From Boswellia sacra (Eukaryota; Streptophyta; Magnoliopsida; Sapindales; Burseraceae): a stretch of 64,000 nt of DNA. Location: contig SNVD02014502.1 of assembly GCA_013180625.2 (NCBI GenBank), forward strand, positions 62,001 to 126,000. The letters are read 5' to 3'. The notes beneath the pieces are model-generated. The model was not told where the DNA came from. It ran no database searches and saw only the letters and a program-made list of their open reading frames with translations. Within the stretch, counting starts at the first letter, position 1. Each line of letters opens with the position of its first letter. Positions 37,301 through 51,494 of this stretch are shown here, one piece after another. The position numbers and the translations under genes were made by a program.

Positions 37301-39161
37301 ATTCAAAGAATAGCCAAGTATTGAATCTTTTTTTTTTTTTGTTTTATAAATAACAATAGTTTAAAGATTATTAGATGTCTTAGCCAAATTGAAAATGAAA
37401 TCTACCTCAATTCTCCAAATGTCTATCGAGCTGTTGCTGGTCAATTAATAGCTCAACAATTTACTTGGTTAGGTAATATTTAAAAAAAAAATGGTTTGAC
37501 AATTTCTCAAAATAACAACCAAGATCAGTTGGATACTTTACATTTTCCTGAACAAAAATTTTTATCCAGATTCTAAATGAAATGTTTTTAATTTAAAGTA
37601 AAGAAAGAATCTGATATGAATTATAAGTGCAGATATCCTATTAAATGCAGAACCTTCAATACAATGGTACTGAATGAGAACAGAGTAAAGCTGTGGAGCT
37701 CTCCTTAATTAAATTTTTTTAAAAAAAAAAAAAAAAGGTTGTAGTGGAATATAACACTATCAAATAAAAAGAACTCCATTAAGAGATAATGTATGTATCA
37801 GATATGCATGGTCATCTTTAATCCCCAACTTTGTCCAAATGCTTGCCATACATTTTTTGTTTTGGATAAAAAAGTTTATATGCAATTGTCCAATACCATC
37901 ACAGTTGTGTTGATCATTTGTATTATCAACTCCCAAGTATATCATCCTTTTAATCATTTCAAGATTGAACCACTTTTAAGCACTCACAGCCACTGCCAGA
38001 GATGTATATCATCTTATTGACTTTATCTCATGTGGAACCTGTTGCTCCTAAAACCCATCGCTGCAGTACCAAACTTTCAATATTTAGCATCCAAAATGAA
38101 ACCCTTTTGGCAATATCTTGCTGTATGTTAGTCTCGTTATCATCGATCAAATTTGATGATTGTTGGATTAGTATCTTTAAAAGTTTCAATATTAAATTTT
38201 CAATCGATCATCTCATTCGCCCTTTTAATTTTCACATCATTGATAATTTCTATAAACGATATTAACATATATTTTTTTTTTTATTAGGTTGGGCGGAGGT
38301 GAACACACTTTTTTGGTCTCATATCTCTATAATGTTAACTCTTTGGTTGGTTTTTCCCAGAAAACCAAAAAATTTGGACTATTTTGAGAGTAAGAGTACT
38401 CATTTGAAGAAAACAAACATAAAATTCAAGTACCTGGACACAAGGTGAGAGAGTGAGACAAAAGTTGGTATCACACCAATATTATTATAAGAAGAAAATG
38501 CAAGTTGGTATGCGTCCTACCAATATTCATAAATCCATTCTTCTTTGCTTTCTCGGCATTTCAATGCACAAATCCATCACCCGCCAAAGTAAAGCACTTC
38601 AGCTTAAAGAAATAAAAAAAAAAAAAAAAGGCCAACACAGAAGTTGGTTCATAAGTTGGAAGCATCAATGAGAAAACAATGTTTGATCATTGACAGACCT
38701 CAACTGGTAGGCTGCAAAAAGGTTATCTAATGGGAATGGATCCAATTCCTCCCAAAAAAGGGAGTTTAATCCTGAAACTGGAATGCATAAGCACAATTAA
38801 CTATATATTTAGAAGACTGAACCAGAATTTGCTAAATACAAGAACAAGTCTTTCCATGAATAAATTTTGGCTTGATGAATTGTTTTGTAAATAATAGTAC
38901 AACATCAAGTGATCTTACACACAACATACAGATAAATTATTGCTGTAAGGACACTTATTCTTTCCTGATACAAATATTTTGTTTTCTATCAGGAAAAAAA
39001 AAATGAAAAGACTTAAAGAATGTTATTTGTTTAGCCCAGCATCAAAGGACATGATACCCATGGACATTTCAATGATGGAGATAATAATCAATGAGGGCTA
39101 ATGAGTAGTTATACAGGAAAAATTGTTGAAGTCCCTAATTGGGACAGCTTCTTGAATGGTA
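34325..39161. other. Large AT-rich intergenic region
   Basis: The first few hundred bases are the KOB1 upstream region with (AAAT)n at 34,377-34,397 and (AAATG)n at about 34,415-34,440. An (ATT)n microsatellite lies at 35,201-35,227. There are many poly-A/poly-T tracts. I found no open frame with recognisable protein similarity and no clear mobile-element ends. The right end holds the FPGS 3' UTR. Confidence 0.5.
35201..35227. repeat. (ATT)n microsatellite
   Basis: Nine or so uninterrupted ATT/TTA units within the spacer. Confidence 0.9.
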
Positions 39162-42100
39162 TCATCTCTTTAATAGCTTTAATACATCGCCGACCAAATG
39201 CAATGAGCCAGTGACAAGAACCTGTAAATGCACAATAATAAAATAAAAACCTCCAGCTTAGCTGAATTCCAGACACCTTTAACGATATGCAAACATAGAG
39301 AACTAAATCTCTTTGATTCTCAACCCAGAAAAATAAACAAGAAAACACTACTTTTGATGAGGAGGTGGTTTTTATCACAAGATGGACATGAGAAGTTATG
39401 AATCAAATAAGATGTGGATGCACACCCCTAAACAAAAAGGGAGATAGAAAGTCAAGCACGCAACCTACTTTATGAGAATCTATATCCCAAAATGTAAGTG
39501 TACGCAACTTTCTTCATTTTCTATGATAATAAAGTGACAATAAACGTTTTTGTGACCAAGCAATAGTCATTCGAATTATAGAGAAACATTTCCCTCGAGA
39601 CTGACTCTTCCTGTATTTACAGAATCATTTTTACTGCTGGCTTGGCCTACTGATCTTTGCATAGTAATAAACAGAAGTGGAGAAACAAAAAAGCCCAGGA
39701 CGTTAGCTTGTGGGTTTCTTGGTATCCGGTCTATATTGGCCCAAAATAAGCAAAAGTTGCATCTTAATGTTGGATCTAGAATAGATACTACATGTGATTA
39801 TATCAAGAAAAAATAAGAATGAGTCAAAGAGAGCCTGCTTACCTGAAGTCTTAAGGTAGGGTTTTCTTTAACACAATCTCTCAACCATTTTATTGTCAGT
39901 GGCAAAGAAGGAAGTACTGCACTGCGATGTGAAGAATCCTCACAAAGGAATTCACGATGAGGTAAGGTCTTAGCATAATCCATTTTAGAACTCTTGTCGA
40001 GCGCACGATCTGCAAAGCCACCCAAATGAACACCAGTGAGCTGGTTAGACCACTATTCAATATCTTTAATGCGCTAACAATATTTGCAAATGTATATGCA
40101 ACTAAAATCCCTCCAATTTTTTGTTTAATTAAAAAATTAAAAAAAAAAAGTTTTGGTCCTGATGACTTGTCTAATTTGTCTTTTTGGTCGGTCCATCTCA
40201 CCAAATTACTTAATAAGATGTGGAGCTCTATTCTTAAAGATCTTCCATAATGAAATGCAAGCTTTCCCTACCATCTTACCACAGGCTGTGCCTGAATTAT
40301 TTAATAACTTAAGACACTAGAGGAGACCTGTACATCAAATTTATACTAGTTCACCAAACACCCCAAGAAGTTCCGTAGCACCCCCTACATTCTTTTTCCA
40401 GAAAAATTCTATCATTGACCTTCCTTACTAATTAATAGGTTCGCTAAAGAACTTAAGACAGCCATGTCACAATCACATTAGTTTTGCCTGCCTAAAAGTC
40501 AACTTCATTACAGACACTACAATATGATTCCTTAAATTGAAGAACCAATGTTTACTTGAACAAACAAGCTATTCTGTTTAAGTGTTGACAAACTACATTT
40601 ACTAACAGGCTGCCTCTTGCTTGAAGTATTAGCACCAAGGCACATGTTTCACCTCCAATTAACATTGACAAATGACATCAAATAAACCCATATGGATAGT
40701 ACATCCATTAAAATTTATTTGTTAGGGTTATCTAGAAGAAAAATTCAGAGTTAAGAAGTTAACCTGAGGAAGCTTAATCTTAAGAACATCAAAGTATTCA
40801 GCAAATCAAATGAACAATGAATTAGGAATTACCGGCCCCATGAATAATCCTCTCCCAAAGCCTCTGGAGGTTTAATTGCCATGACAAGTCCTTGCCAGAT
40901 ATATCTAAAGGAATGACTGAGGAACCAGAAGTAACCTTGTTATAAGTCGACATACTAGGGACGAAAAGCGCTTTTGCAAAATGAGTGCCTGAGCAAGATA
41001 ATATCAAATCCATAATGAGTTTCAGCTGAAATAATAGTAGTCAAGATCATACTTGTATTGCTCTAGATGGAGAAGAATCATACTACAAGCATTCATGTAG
41101 CTGGCTCCATGTGTTACAGCAAGAATACATTCAAATGACATTATTTCCTGATTTAAGGCATTTCTTTGCAAGCTCACAGTGTTTCAAGTTAATTCATTGT
41201 ATATACTAGTCTATTTTTCCAATTAAGTCTCATTGAAAGAAATAAATGGAGCACTAACAGGGGAAAAAAAAAGAGAGCATCAATTGGATCGATCCAGGCA
41301 TGTGTAGCAGTGGAAAGAGAATTAGTCCATAGCAGTAGAAGGATCAAAGGATGAGCAAGAAAATTTAGCTAGTGTAAAATTACATGGTCTCCATGATTTA
41401 GCAGAATAATATGACTGGATACAGAAGAAAAATTATAAACAAAATCAACACAGAGAACAAAAAATTGGTCATATGTATTCCTTCTTTCTAATTAGGGTGA
41501 TGAATGGAGACTTAGAGTTGCTTAGTCATTCACAAGATCCTATACGTGCAAGAGAAACTAATTTCTCAAGGAGATAGAAACTGTGTTCCAAAGCAGCTAT
41601 ACCTGAAGAAGCGCATGTATTCATAAGCCGTGGTAGCAAAACTTGAGGGTCTCTCACCTCCATGCAATTGAATAAAAGAATCTACAACGATGTATATACA
41701 CCATATAATGTGCCAATAAATGGAAGTGATGAGTGTTTAAAGATAAATTAAGCATTTATCAACATACACAGACATCCACATTGATAGAAGAAAAAATAAG
41801 TTCTACTCCTTGAAACTGAAATAAGCTCTCAAGAAAACGTTACATAATCTATGTCAGGAAACAGCCTCCCTCTATAGCAACAAATTTACCTGCTTTGTTA
41901 TTTTGTTTGGCTGCTCAGTCTTCTGCATCACATGTCTGATGTAACCATTACTTCGTACTTCCTCCATATTTTCAACTTTGTTAAAAGAAGATGCAGATGA
42001 TGGTGATTGTTTTCTGTCTGCTTTCACAGCACTAGAGAACCATTCGGCACAAGCCTCTATGCTCTCAGGACTATGAGCTCCATCCAAGTAAAAGATTAGA

Positions 42101-45100
42101 TCTCCAGAGGATTTTTCAGGTTCTTCTGATGAATTGCAGGACAGGAAAGAAGTATCATAAACAATTTGAGCCCTCCCTGAAAGACGTGCGGTTGACAGAC
42201 CTCTAAGAAATGCCTCTGGTAAGTCAGCTTCTGGACCATCCTGTTTCAGCATTTATCAATTCACACAGTAAATACAATGTGTCAAACCACTGAAAGCAGA
42301 CTGAAGAAATGAATCACATTCTTGATAATGGTTGATTAGCACCCACTGTACTAGATTACTCTTTTTAGTGTCCACAAAGTTTAATCAAAGAGAGATATGA
42401 CCCATTTGAAACAAAAGATCTCCCTCTCCCTCTCTCCAACAACCATCCAGCCGCATACATACTGAGATACATATGAATGATGAACACAAAAAGAGGCTGC
42501 ACACAAATATATTCTCTGCTAATTTCAGAGCATTCCATGATGAAGAACAGAGCTTACATGTAGATTTGTATGCATATAACATATAAAGAACAATAAGTCA
42601 AGTATGAAAGACATATAACCAACATTGTGAAATATTTTCTCCCAGTTTCCTGTCCTTTGAAGCCAGCCTGTACAAAGGGAAACAGCAAGACCAGCATTAA
42701 ACAACTGGTGATCACCAGCCAAGCTAAGTTGTAGTCCCTTTAGTTTTCCTTTATCAAGAGGTGCTGCTACTTTCAGAGGGACCTGCGAGTGATAAGAGGA
42801 ATGCTGTCAGGGATGCTAATTCCAACTGGCAGACATCTGTGCATGCAGGGTGCAGATTTTTATTTTATTTTTGGTTGTTTTGGGGGAGGAGTTTGAAGCA
42901 GAGGGACTCAGCTGCTTTATTTATTGGTGGAAGTACATAGAACCTATTATGAGTAATTTTGGAAAAGGTAATAGTGGATGATATAAATTACAAACATATT
43001 ATAATGGGAAAAAATAAACTAATTACCTGATTACTCGAAATTAAGATTAAATAATATATTTTTTTATATACCTTATTATTCGTCAACATCAGAGGACAGT
43101 ATTGAGGATCATAGGATTAGATTTGGATAGAATATGCATTATTCTTCCCTAAGTCAAAATATTTATATCGAACTTGGATCATACTACAACAAAATAACTT
43201 TGGACATATCTTGTCTGGCCCTGATTTCACCTGGACCTGTAACCGTTTCCAGAATTGACATGAAAAACGTGTTCATGTATTAAACTAGGTTTACATACCT
43301 AAATGCATATCTATACATACGAAAGAATTATTCAGATTGGCATCCAAAATGGAGCAACAATGTATTCTTTTATGACAATCAGTTCATATCTATTCCAAAG
43401 CTTTCTATATAGATAAAGTAATGGAGCTTGAGTCTACAGATAAATAGACAGATCATGCCAAGGACAAGAGATGTCTATAAACCAAAAAGTTCAGAATAAA
43501 TATAATGACAACAATAACAAATTAATCAATACACTATAACCAAACAATGGATTTCGGAACAATACCATAAGTTCAAGGGCCCTACTCTGAAGAACATCCA
43601 TTGCTTCAGAAAGCTGGGGCACTGTGAACGCTGGAATTTGAGGCTTCAGGAGCAGGAAAGACATCAACCATATTCAGAAAACACTTGAAAATGAAAACTG
43701 CCAATTTCAATAATCAAAACAGCAATAATGAAATAAACAGCCCATTGCTATAGAAAATCATATTCATGCTGGTTGAGATGCTTGCATATGCCTTTAGTAC
43801 CTTGAAGATTCCAGCTTTGTGCCAAGCAATCTCACCGAGGGTGTTTCCTGCATAAGATTACGATATATACCTTGATGTAAACAAGAAAATACCTCATTTT
43901 TTCACATAATTTACTTCTAATTAGAAAATTAATGGGAAAAACTGAAAGCTAAGATTTTAGAATGAGAACCATATATAATTCCAATACTACTGATGAAGCT
44001 CCCCTAGATAAATTAATTTACCACAAAAATAGAATTATATGAAATTGTGCCCATCTATTAGTAAAATGGGAAAACTCCTTGGAGAGAATTAGAACTTCAG
44101 AAAATGACGCACCCAATGACTCCATGTGATCCATTCCTAGAGAAGCAATGCCACAGACAACTGGTTCTTTAATCTGCATAATTTCACCAACAAATTCCAT
44201 AACTACAAACTTCATTTGAAAAATAGGCTAATAAAATGCCCAAGGTTATTCCTCAGAGTTTTGCTGCTTCATTTTTTCATTTGAAAAACAATAAAAAAAA
44301 GTTAATTACTAGAAATTCAAAAACCACTACAGGCAAGGATGAGAAACATACCACATTTGTTGAATCCTTCATTCCCCCAAGACCAACTTCAATGACGGCA
44401 ACATCTACCTATGAATGAAGAATTATTTTCAGTAAAAAACAGTGGAGAATCCAAGAGAATGAACAAAGTCAAAAAGAAGGCGATGTGCTTAATACATTTA
44501 ATAAACTGCTATAAGTGATTGATGATCAAATAATGGTCTTCAGAGACAGAGTTGAAGGTAGAACAACAAAAAGCTTAAAAAGTGAATAAAACTTGAGAAA
44601 AAAAAAGGAAGTTCATGAGGCTGTGACTGACAAACATAAGAAATGATTATGTTGTCAGACAAAATCACCAATAATTACAGCATAGGTGTTGGTTAGTATG
44701 TCATCAAGACATAATTCATCCATGCAAAGTAAAAACACAGATTGAATGGAGTTTTAAATAATTGATATAGACCTTCTAAATATCAGAAATAAAAAATATC
44801 CTCCATATGAGTACTTTATCAACTCGCTTCATACTTCTTAAGTTTAAGCTTAATTCAGAGCCGCTAGATCATGAACAGAAAAAATTAAAATTAAAATAAT
44901 AGATATACTTTCATGACAGTTGGAAGTGTTAAAAATGATTACTGGCAGGAAATCATCGAATCAATCAGTCAATATTAAGTCATTTAGAATCTTGCATCAG
45001 CTTCACTAAGAAAAAGTATTCTAAAAGAAGATTCAATTCCTAGTTTGTTTAGAAATAAACCATTCGTTTCATTTAGTGCACAAGATGGCACTGCATTTCT

Positions 45101-48100
45101 ATGCTTGCAAATATGAGCACCAATGAGAATTAGATATAGCACTAACCTGTTCACAAACAAATATTTTAAATGCCAAGACAGTGAGGAACTGAAAAAGTGG
45201 AGGCATTGGCAGCTCATCTGTGACATTTTCCTGCAAATTGAATTTTTTAGATTAAGTAAATTTCACTACTCATTGTAATCTCAAAGCAGATAAGAATCAA
45301 AGTACCACTTTCCCAAAAGCCAAAATTTATCATAGATACGCTATTATTCAATGCAAGGTCAAATTGCTAATTAGTGATGGTAAACAAGTAATAGCATAAT
45401 TATAGATCCAAGGTCGATTTTAAACAGTCAGGCTCGAAAATACTTCCACAATAGAAAAGATTCTGCCTCCACCTTTACAAGTAACTATCAAAAATGTTAA
45501 TTGTTAGTGTAGATATGAATGAGTGATATTTTTTACATACGGGTGTGCCCATATCAAACAAGAACCCTAATTATACACACTGTTTCTTCTAGAAAATGAA
45601 GTACCAAAATTGGCACGCCAGGTGCTGAAGAAACAACGAAACTAAACCATTCTTAATCACAAATTAGTCAATGTTGGCTGCATGCATTAAAAGGATTGAA
45701 AGAAATAGATAAAGCAACAAAAATATACTAATTAAAATGATCTCCTTTTCGTCCTTTTTGGTAAAAGGGAAAGTACCATAGCACGGCTTTGCTGTCAAAA
45801 CCTAAAGCAAGAGATGCACAACCACTAAAAATTTCCCCACATGCTTTTTAACTGGGACTTGATTAGGTGTGATAGGGTGTAACTCAAGAACACAAGTTAT
45901 TTTCAGTGTAAAAATATCTGGAATATCTTGATTAAATGATCTTTTAGTAATTATAAAGAAGAATTAAATATTACCTTCATCAAGCACCAACACTCCCAAA
46001 AGTAGTGGAGAAATTTATCTTCAGTTATGTCCAACCTACAAAGATAATTGAAGGGTCAAAGACCATAGCCAACCTCAACTAATCTAGGGCTAGAGACTTT
46101 GATGAATTTGTACAGAAACATTCATATTAACCATACAGATGACTTTCTGTTTGTTACATAATAGCGTCTGATGAAAAACAAGTTTGAATCTACTTCAATT
46201 GACAGATTAAACTTCCATATACATCAAATAAACTGTTCCTACAATTGTCTCTACTCTTATTAGGTAGCCATCTATTTTCTTTTATTTTATTATTTATTTT
46301 AAAATTCAGAAATTCTTTAACCTTTCCATTTTCACAGAGTTATATGCTGGACGCTATTTCCAGACTTTACAATCTTGGTCGCAGGAACTACGGGATATAA
46401 TTATATCCCTAGTAGGTGGCCCTATGGGATTTGAGCACTTGACTTCTTAGATTCGAACAAGGTCTTCACTCTCAATCCGACCCTTGGAGTTACAAAGTGA
46501 CCATATATTAGTGTTCCCCACACAATACTTTATCACACCACTTTAGACTCGACCTTAAGACCCAAATCCATCAATCTTTACATATAGGTTAAAAAATTCT
46601 CAAGTTGATATCACATCTATTTGAGTACCAAACTTTATAAAGTGTAAAAACTCTCATCTGATAGTTGAAGAGTCAACTGAAGCTATGAAAGGTGGGCCTC
46701 CCTTTCGGGAAGTCTCTTTCTTCTTTATTCAACAAAGTTGGAAAGCTTTGATAACCTAATCTGGGTAGTTTTTATCATACTAGTATTTAGGTCTACTTTT
46801 GCTTGTAAGATGGAAGAAGAGGTATACTTTTTGTATGGTTATCAGAAGACTTCTTTGTTGCTCAAGACAATTTGTTGATCTTTTTGTGGACAACTTGTCG
46901 ATCATAACACTTTTGTGTACTTCTTCTTTGTTAACAAAAGTTTCTTGTTTCTCAGGGGGAAAAAAAAAAGAGAGGAAGACAACTAAACACATAACTGCTA
47001 ATAAGACTAAAAACGATAAGCTCCAAATGCCTCTTAATAACTCTAATGCGTTACTAAATAAGCACCCCGCATTAATATATTAGTCACATTGGTCATAAAA
47101 GTTAATACAATTTAAATACTAACCCATCTATGCGGATTCTTTCTCTCACATCAATTAGGTGAGGGGAGGTAAAGAGTCCAGTTCGAAAACCACACTCCCG
47201 TAAGATAGCCTCACAGAATGCACATGTTGAACCCTGTAATACATATTTATCAACAAAAGATAGAAAAACAAGAAACAAAAGAGCAGGAACCAGTACTTTC
47301 AATTCTATCCAAATCCTCAAATGTTCCTGATGCATGTTTCTATCCCCCTTTCAACAAGGATAATGATGTTGGCATTATAACCATACTGAACTTAATGCTT
47401 GCAATTACCAAAAAAAAAAAAAAAAAACAGATTAATATTGAAAGAGGCTGTGAATGAATTTGTAATGCCAATTCCCATTCCATTAAACAATATAGGAAAG
47501 TAGTTAAACACAACGCTACCTTTCCTTTAGTTCCAGCAACATGGATAACCCTTAGCTTAGCTATATGCTCCTCCAAGCCTAATATCTATAACGAAAACAA
47601 ATAATGAGATTTCAATCTTGAGAAAATGCCATTTCAGGTAGCATAAAAAAAGATAACAATTCCACTCTGCAGTGGCAGTATAAAAACCAAACTGGAAGAA
47701 ATAAAGCCAACAACAAGAAAAAGAAGCAAGCCAACTAAAATAATCACAGATTCTTAATCATCCCAACAGGTAAGCATAAAAGCACAAAATATTAACTATT
47801 TACCAAAAATGGGTGATAACAAAGGTACTGAAAAAGTTGATAAGTTCATATATCCTACCAATTAGAATAGAGCCGTCTTTAAGAATTTGCATAAGTTCTC
47901 AATATAAGAGGGGCATTAACAGGTCGAGTAAAGGAATGCAAAGCATACAGGGCAATAGTTTTTTTGTTTGAAAGATGAATATATCTAAATTTGACTAAAA
48001 TCCAAATAGATATGATTTTTTTTCTTCTTTTTTTTTTTCAATCTCATAAGCAATTTTATTACAGATCATTTTTTTCGATAAAAAGAAATATTAATAGATA

Positions 48101-49064
48101 TGTTGAAAAAAATATGTAAATTCATATTGTCTTATGACAACTATAACTTATTGGATTAGGATAAAAGCCAAGATTTTTTATTTCTTTCATTCAGATAAGA
48201 ACATCTTAAAAGATTATTGTTAAGTAAAAAAAAAAATATATATATATATATAGTAACTTACATCAACATGTATTAAGTTTTTCTAATGTAAAAAGACATA
48301 TTAATTCAGAAGAATATGGTTCTCAATCATAATAAACATAAATTGTTTCCATCATTCAAGTGTTACCTTAAGATACATAGACATCCTTTCTAGTTTTCCA
48401 TATTTACCACCTATATGTGATTTCTGTCCTCGTTTTTGACGTGTAATGAGAGAGGAAAGTGCCTCCATTGCATTTTCATATGAAGATGAAAGAGGCAAGT
48501 CTTGCAAGTAATCTTTGACGAGAACATTGCTTTCTGTTTTTTCCATGATCTGAGATGACATTGTTGTATATCTAAAACCTGAAAAAATAATACCAAAGAA
48601 AAAATAAAAATCAATAATATGCACTCTACATCACGATCTGGGATCTACACTAAGAAGTGAAAGCAATATAAGATTTGTCAAATTTGGGTGTTTAATTGGG
48701 TAGGAGTTTAATATAATTGTCAATCAAATACCCAAAACCCCACCTTGAAGGACAAAATTATGTACATTAAGTTGAATGGTTTAGGTTTTGCAGTCCTTCA
48801 CATTCAAATGATCTTTAAACCTCGTAAGATTGGTAAAATCACATGCAAGTAAAAAGCACTATTGTCTTCTCAATCTTATAAACCATAAATAACATCTGTC
48901 AACTACATAATCTTACAATTCCTAGTGTGACCACGCGTGTCAAGAGAGGCTAGTAAACCAGAAAATCTCAACTCTGATCGAACAGAGAACTGACGGTGTC
49001 TCTTATGGAAGTGTGAAACTTCAAATATCCCACACTTCAGAGAAGTGTTTGTACGAATAAGCAT
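39162..49064 (-). CDS. FPGS: Folylpolyglutamate synthase, probably organelle-targeted
   Basis: Sixteen coding exons on the minus strand: 49064-48917, 48578-48367, 47585-47520, 47233-47124, 46035-45975, 45230-45147, 44408-44352, 44173-44113, 43847-43801, 43643-43566, 42782-42624, 42240-41890, 41681-41603, 40988-40833, 40009-39843 and 39221-39162. They join in frame to 631 aa. The enzyme adds glutamates to folates using ATP. The P-loop VAGTKGKGSTCAF straddles the exon 3/4 junction (about 136-148). [49 protein letters not shown] and [11 protein letters not shown] (411-421) are family hallmarks, and the end is [19 protein letters not shown]. The first ~60 residues are rich in Arg, Ser and His with few acids, fitting a mitochondrial or plastid presequence. 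A second in-frame Met (MSSQIMEK) could start a cytosolic form. Confidence 0.94.
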
Positions 49065-50022
49065 CAATCCTACATTGAAAAACAGAGGTTAATCATAAGA
49101 ACGAAGAACAATTTACACAATTAACTAAACACTCTTTCTCAGAAGTAGCAAAAATTGCCTCAAGATCCCTACACTAATATCATGAAGAGAAGCACAGCGC
49201 CAAGCAAAACACAGGATACAATCCTTTCCCCCACTCCCATGGGGCATACCAAGTTTCCTATCATTGTTTAGCTTGATTTACAATTTCAAAGATATGATTC
49301 AACCCATAAATAATAAATAAATAAATAAATCTTAAGAAAATATTCCATCTGAGAACTGCATCTGCATCCATGATTCAACAAATCTCATGCATTATAGCGA
49401 AATCATCATTTATACGCTAAAAACTCATTTAACTCCACCCTTCTGATCTGAACCCAACAACCAAAATTTATTTGACAAGAGTTAGAATTACTCAATTTTG
49501 TCAATGCAAGAAGTAATCACAAACTTCAGAATACCATATCACGGAAAAGAAAATCTAACCGAGCATCCAACAACAAAGATACAAACAAGTAAATACATTT
49601 GAAGTTATTCCATTGAACATGGATGCTTCTATCAAACATAACCAAGTAAAGCAATAGCAATAAGCCAAGCAACGCAAACAATAAAAATTCCTACTCCCAG
49701 AAGCTATCTCTCATATGCTCAGTCTCTCTCATTACCCAACCAAGCAGCAGCCAGACAAAAACCTTGCAGTTGCTTAAAACTAATTCCATTGAATATTCAT
49801 TCTCTCCACCTCAATTAACATATATAGGAAGTTAAGAGTTGAAGCAAACAAACAAACAAACAAAATCTTAACTTGAGTATATAAGGCCAATAGAAAGAGC
49901 ATATGCAAGCATCATTGACCCAGAAAAAGAAAAACAATTTTATATTAACCGACACATTCAACATGCACATACATGCAATATGTATATATGCAGAGAAGGA
50001 GAGTGAAAGAGAGTTGAGTTAC

Positions 50023-50135
50023 TACTGGGTTTGAAGGCATAATCTTTGTTTGGATTTTGAGTTGAGTTTGAGTGGCGCTTGTTGTCTCTCCTTGTTTGTG
50101 TTTTCGGTTTTGTGTCTGGCTCCGTGCTTTGTGGC
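50023..50135 (-). other. Probable 5'-noncoding exon of FPGS with a short upstream ORF
   Basis: A CA-rich leader-like stretch on the minus strand ends in donor sites at ccca|gtagta or gta|gtaact. The coding exon starts after an acceptor at 49,070. The leader contains an ATG (50,040) opening MPSNP. Spliced to the next exon it would read into a TGA that overlaps the main ATG as TGATG. The splice join is inferred, not observed. Confidence 0.4.
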
Positions 50136-51254
50136 TTTTAACAACTAAGAAGACAATATTGTAAAATTGTCAAAATACAATGGCTTTTCAGAATAGGACT
50201 CGTCATTTTTTCTTTTTCTTTTTTTTAAATAATGGTCAACATGTTCGGGTTTATAAAGTTGGCTTTAAAAGAGGTCGTCTTCGCTTGTTAAACTTTCGAA
50301 ATTTATATAAATTACCTTAAAATTTATATATTTAATTATTTTTATATAATTTTTAAGAGAATTTATGATTTTACATAATTTTAAAGGCTTAAAACGCATA
50401 TTAAGACTACTCTTAAAAAAAAAAAAAACTGTACAGTTTGACTATTATAACTAAGAGAAGGGAGAAAAATATTTAACGAAATAAAATAAAATTTTGGTGG
50501 GATTATATTTATCATGATTTTGAGTGTGAAACAAGTGACAATCATCCTCCTCATAATATACTATGCGTGAGTATTGAGTATTGACATTCTTTCAAGCTAA
50601 TTTAAATACCAATTATTAAGGTTTTATTTTTAGCAAAAAATATTGGTACATCTATATTTTAAGAATTTTGTTTAATTGGTACACTTTAGTTATTCTTGTA
50701 ACGATGGACAATTATTGCATGGGCTATCAAAGAAAGATACTTTCTTAATCAACACTTTCATATAATTTTTTTTAATCATATATGAAAATATTGAAAATAA
50801 CCCTCTAATTCTATTAATTTCAAGTATATAAATTATGAAAATTGACAAAGAAGCTAGATTTTAAATGATCAATCACTAGGACTCATAAACATGTCACTTT
50901 CTAATATTTATTGTCACATATGTTTGCCCAACGCCACCGCCTCACAATGAATCAGCTTCGAGCAGGATATTTTGATTTATAAAATTCAACTTTAATTTAA
51001 AAAAATAACAATTCCACATTTTTCAAATAATATCTCACATTTTCTTCCTAAGTAATTATTTTATCTTATATGATATTAATACGTCAGTGACCATTCATCG
51101 CTTATATGGCAATAGCAAATAAGAAGAAACATTATTAGAGACAAGAATTTCGCATCCAGTATTGAATAGTGCTTTTTTCCAGAGAAAGCGTTTGGTCATT
51201 GTCTTCAAGTTTTCCAATGTGGCTTCTAGTTTGACACTTTCACATATATTGGGG

Positions 51255-51494
51255 GAAAAACTACGGTGCAGTGGCTGTATCGATACAGCCACTGTTTATT
51301 TATGTAAAAATCGTAAATACGTTATAAAAGTCGTAAACGAATGAATAAAAGTTATATATAAAAAAGTGTAAAAAAGTCGTAAATAAAAAACATGTAAAAA
51401 TCGTAAATACGATTTTTTTCATTCGGTTTACGAGTTTTAAACATGCGTTTACGATTTTTATATGCTACAGTAAAACTGCTGTACCGCAGGACTA
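51255..51494. mobile_element. MITE-like element, copy 2, with 11-bp target duplication
   Basis: The element is flanked by direct repeats atatattgggg at 51,244-51,254 and 51,495-51,505. The ends are imperfect inverted repeats: ctacggtgcagtggctgta on the left and, reversed, ctgcggtacagcagttttac on the right. The interior repeats taaaaatcgtaaatacg and agtcgtaaa several times in both orientations. A long duplication and no coding capacity suggest a Mutator-like nonautonomous family. It shares motifs with the 5.9-kb copy. Confidence 0.65.
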
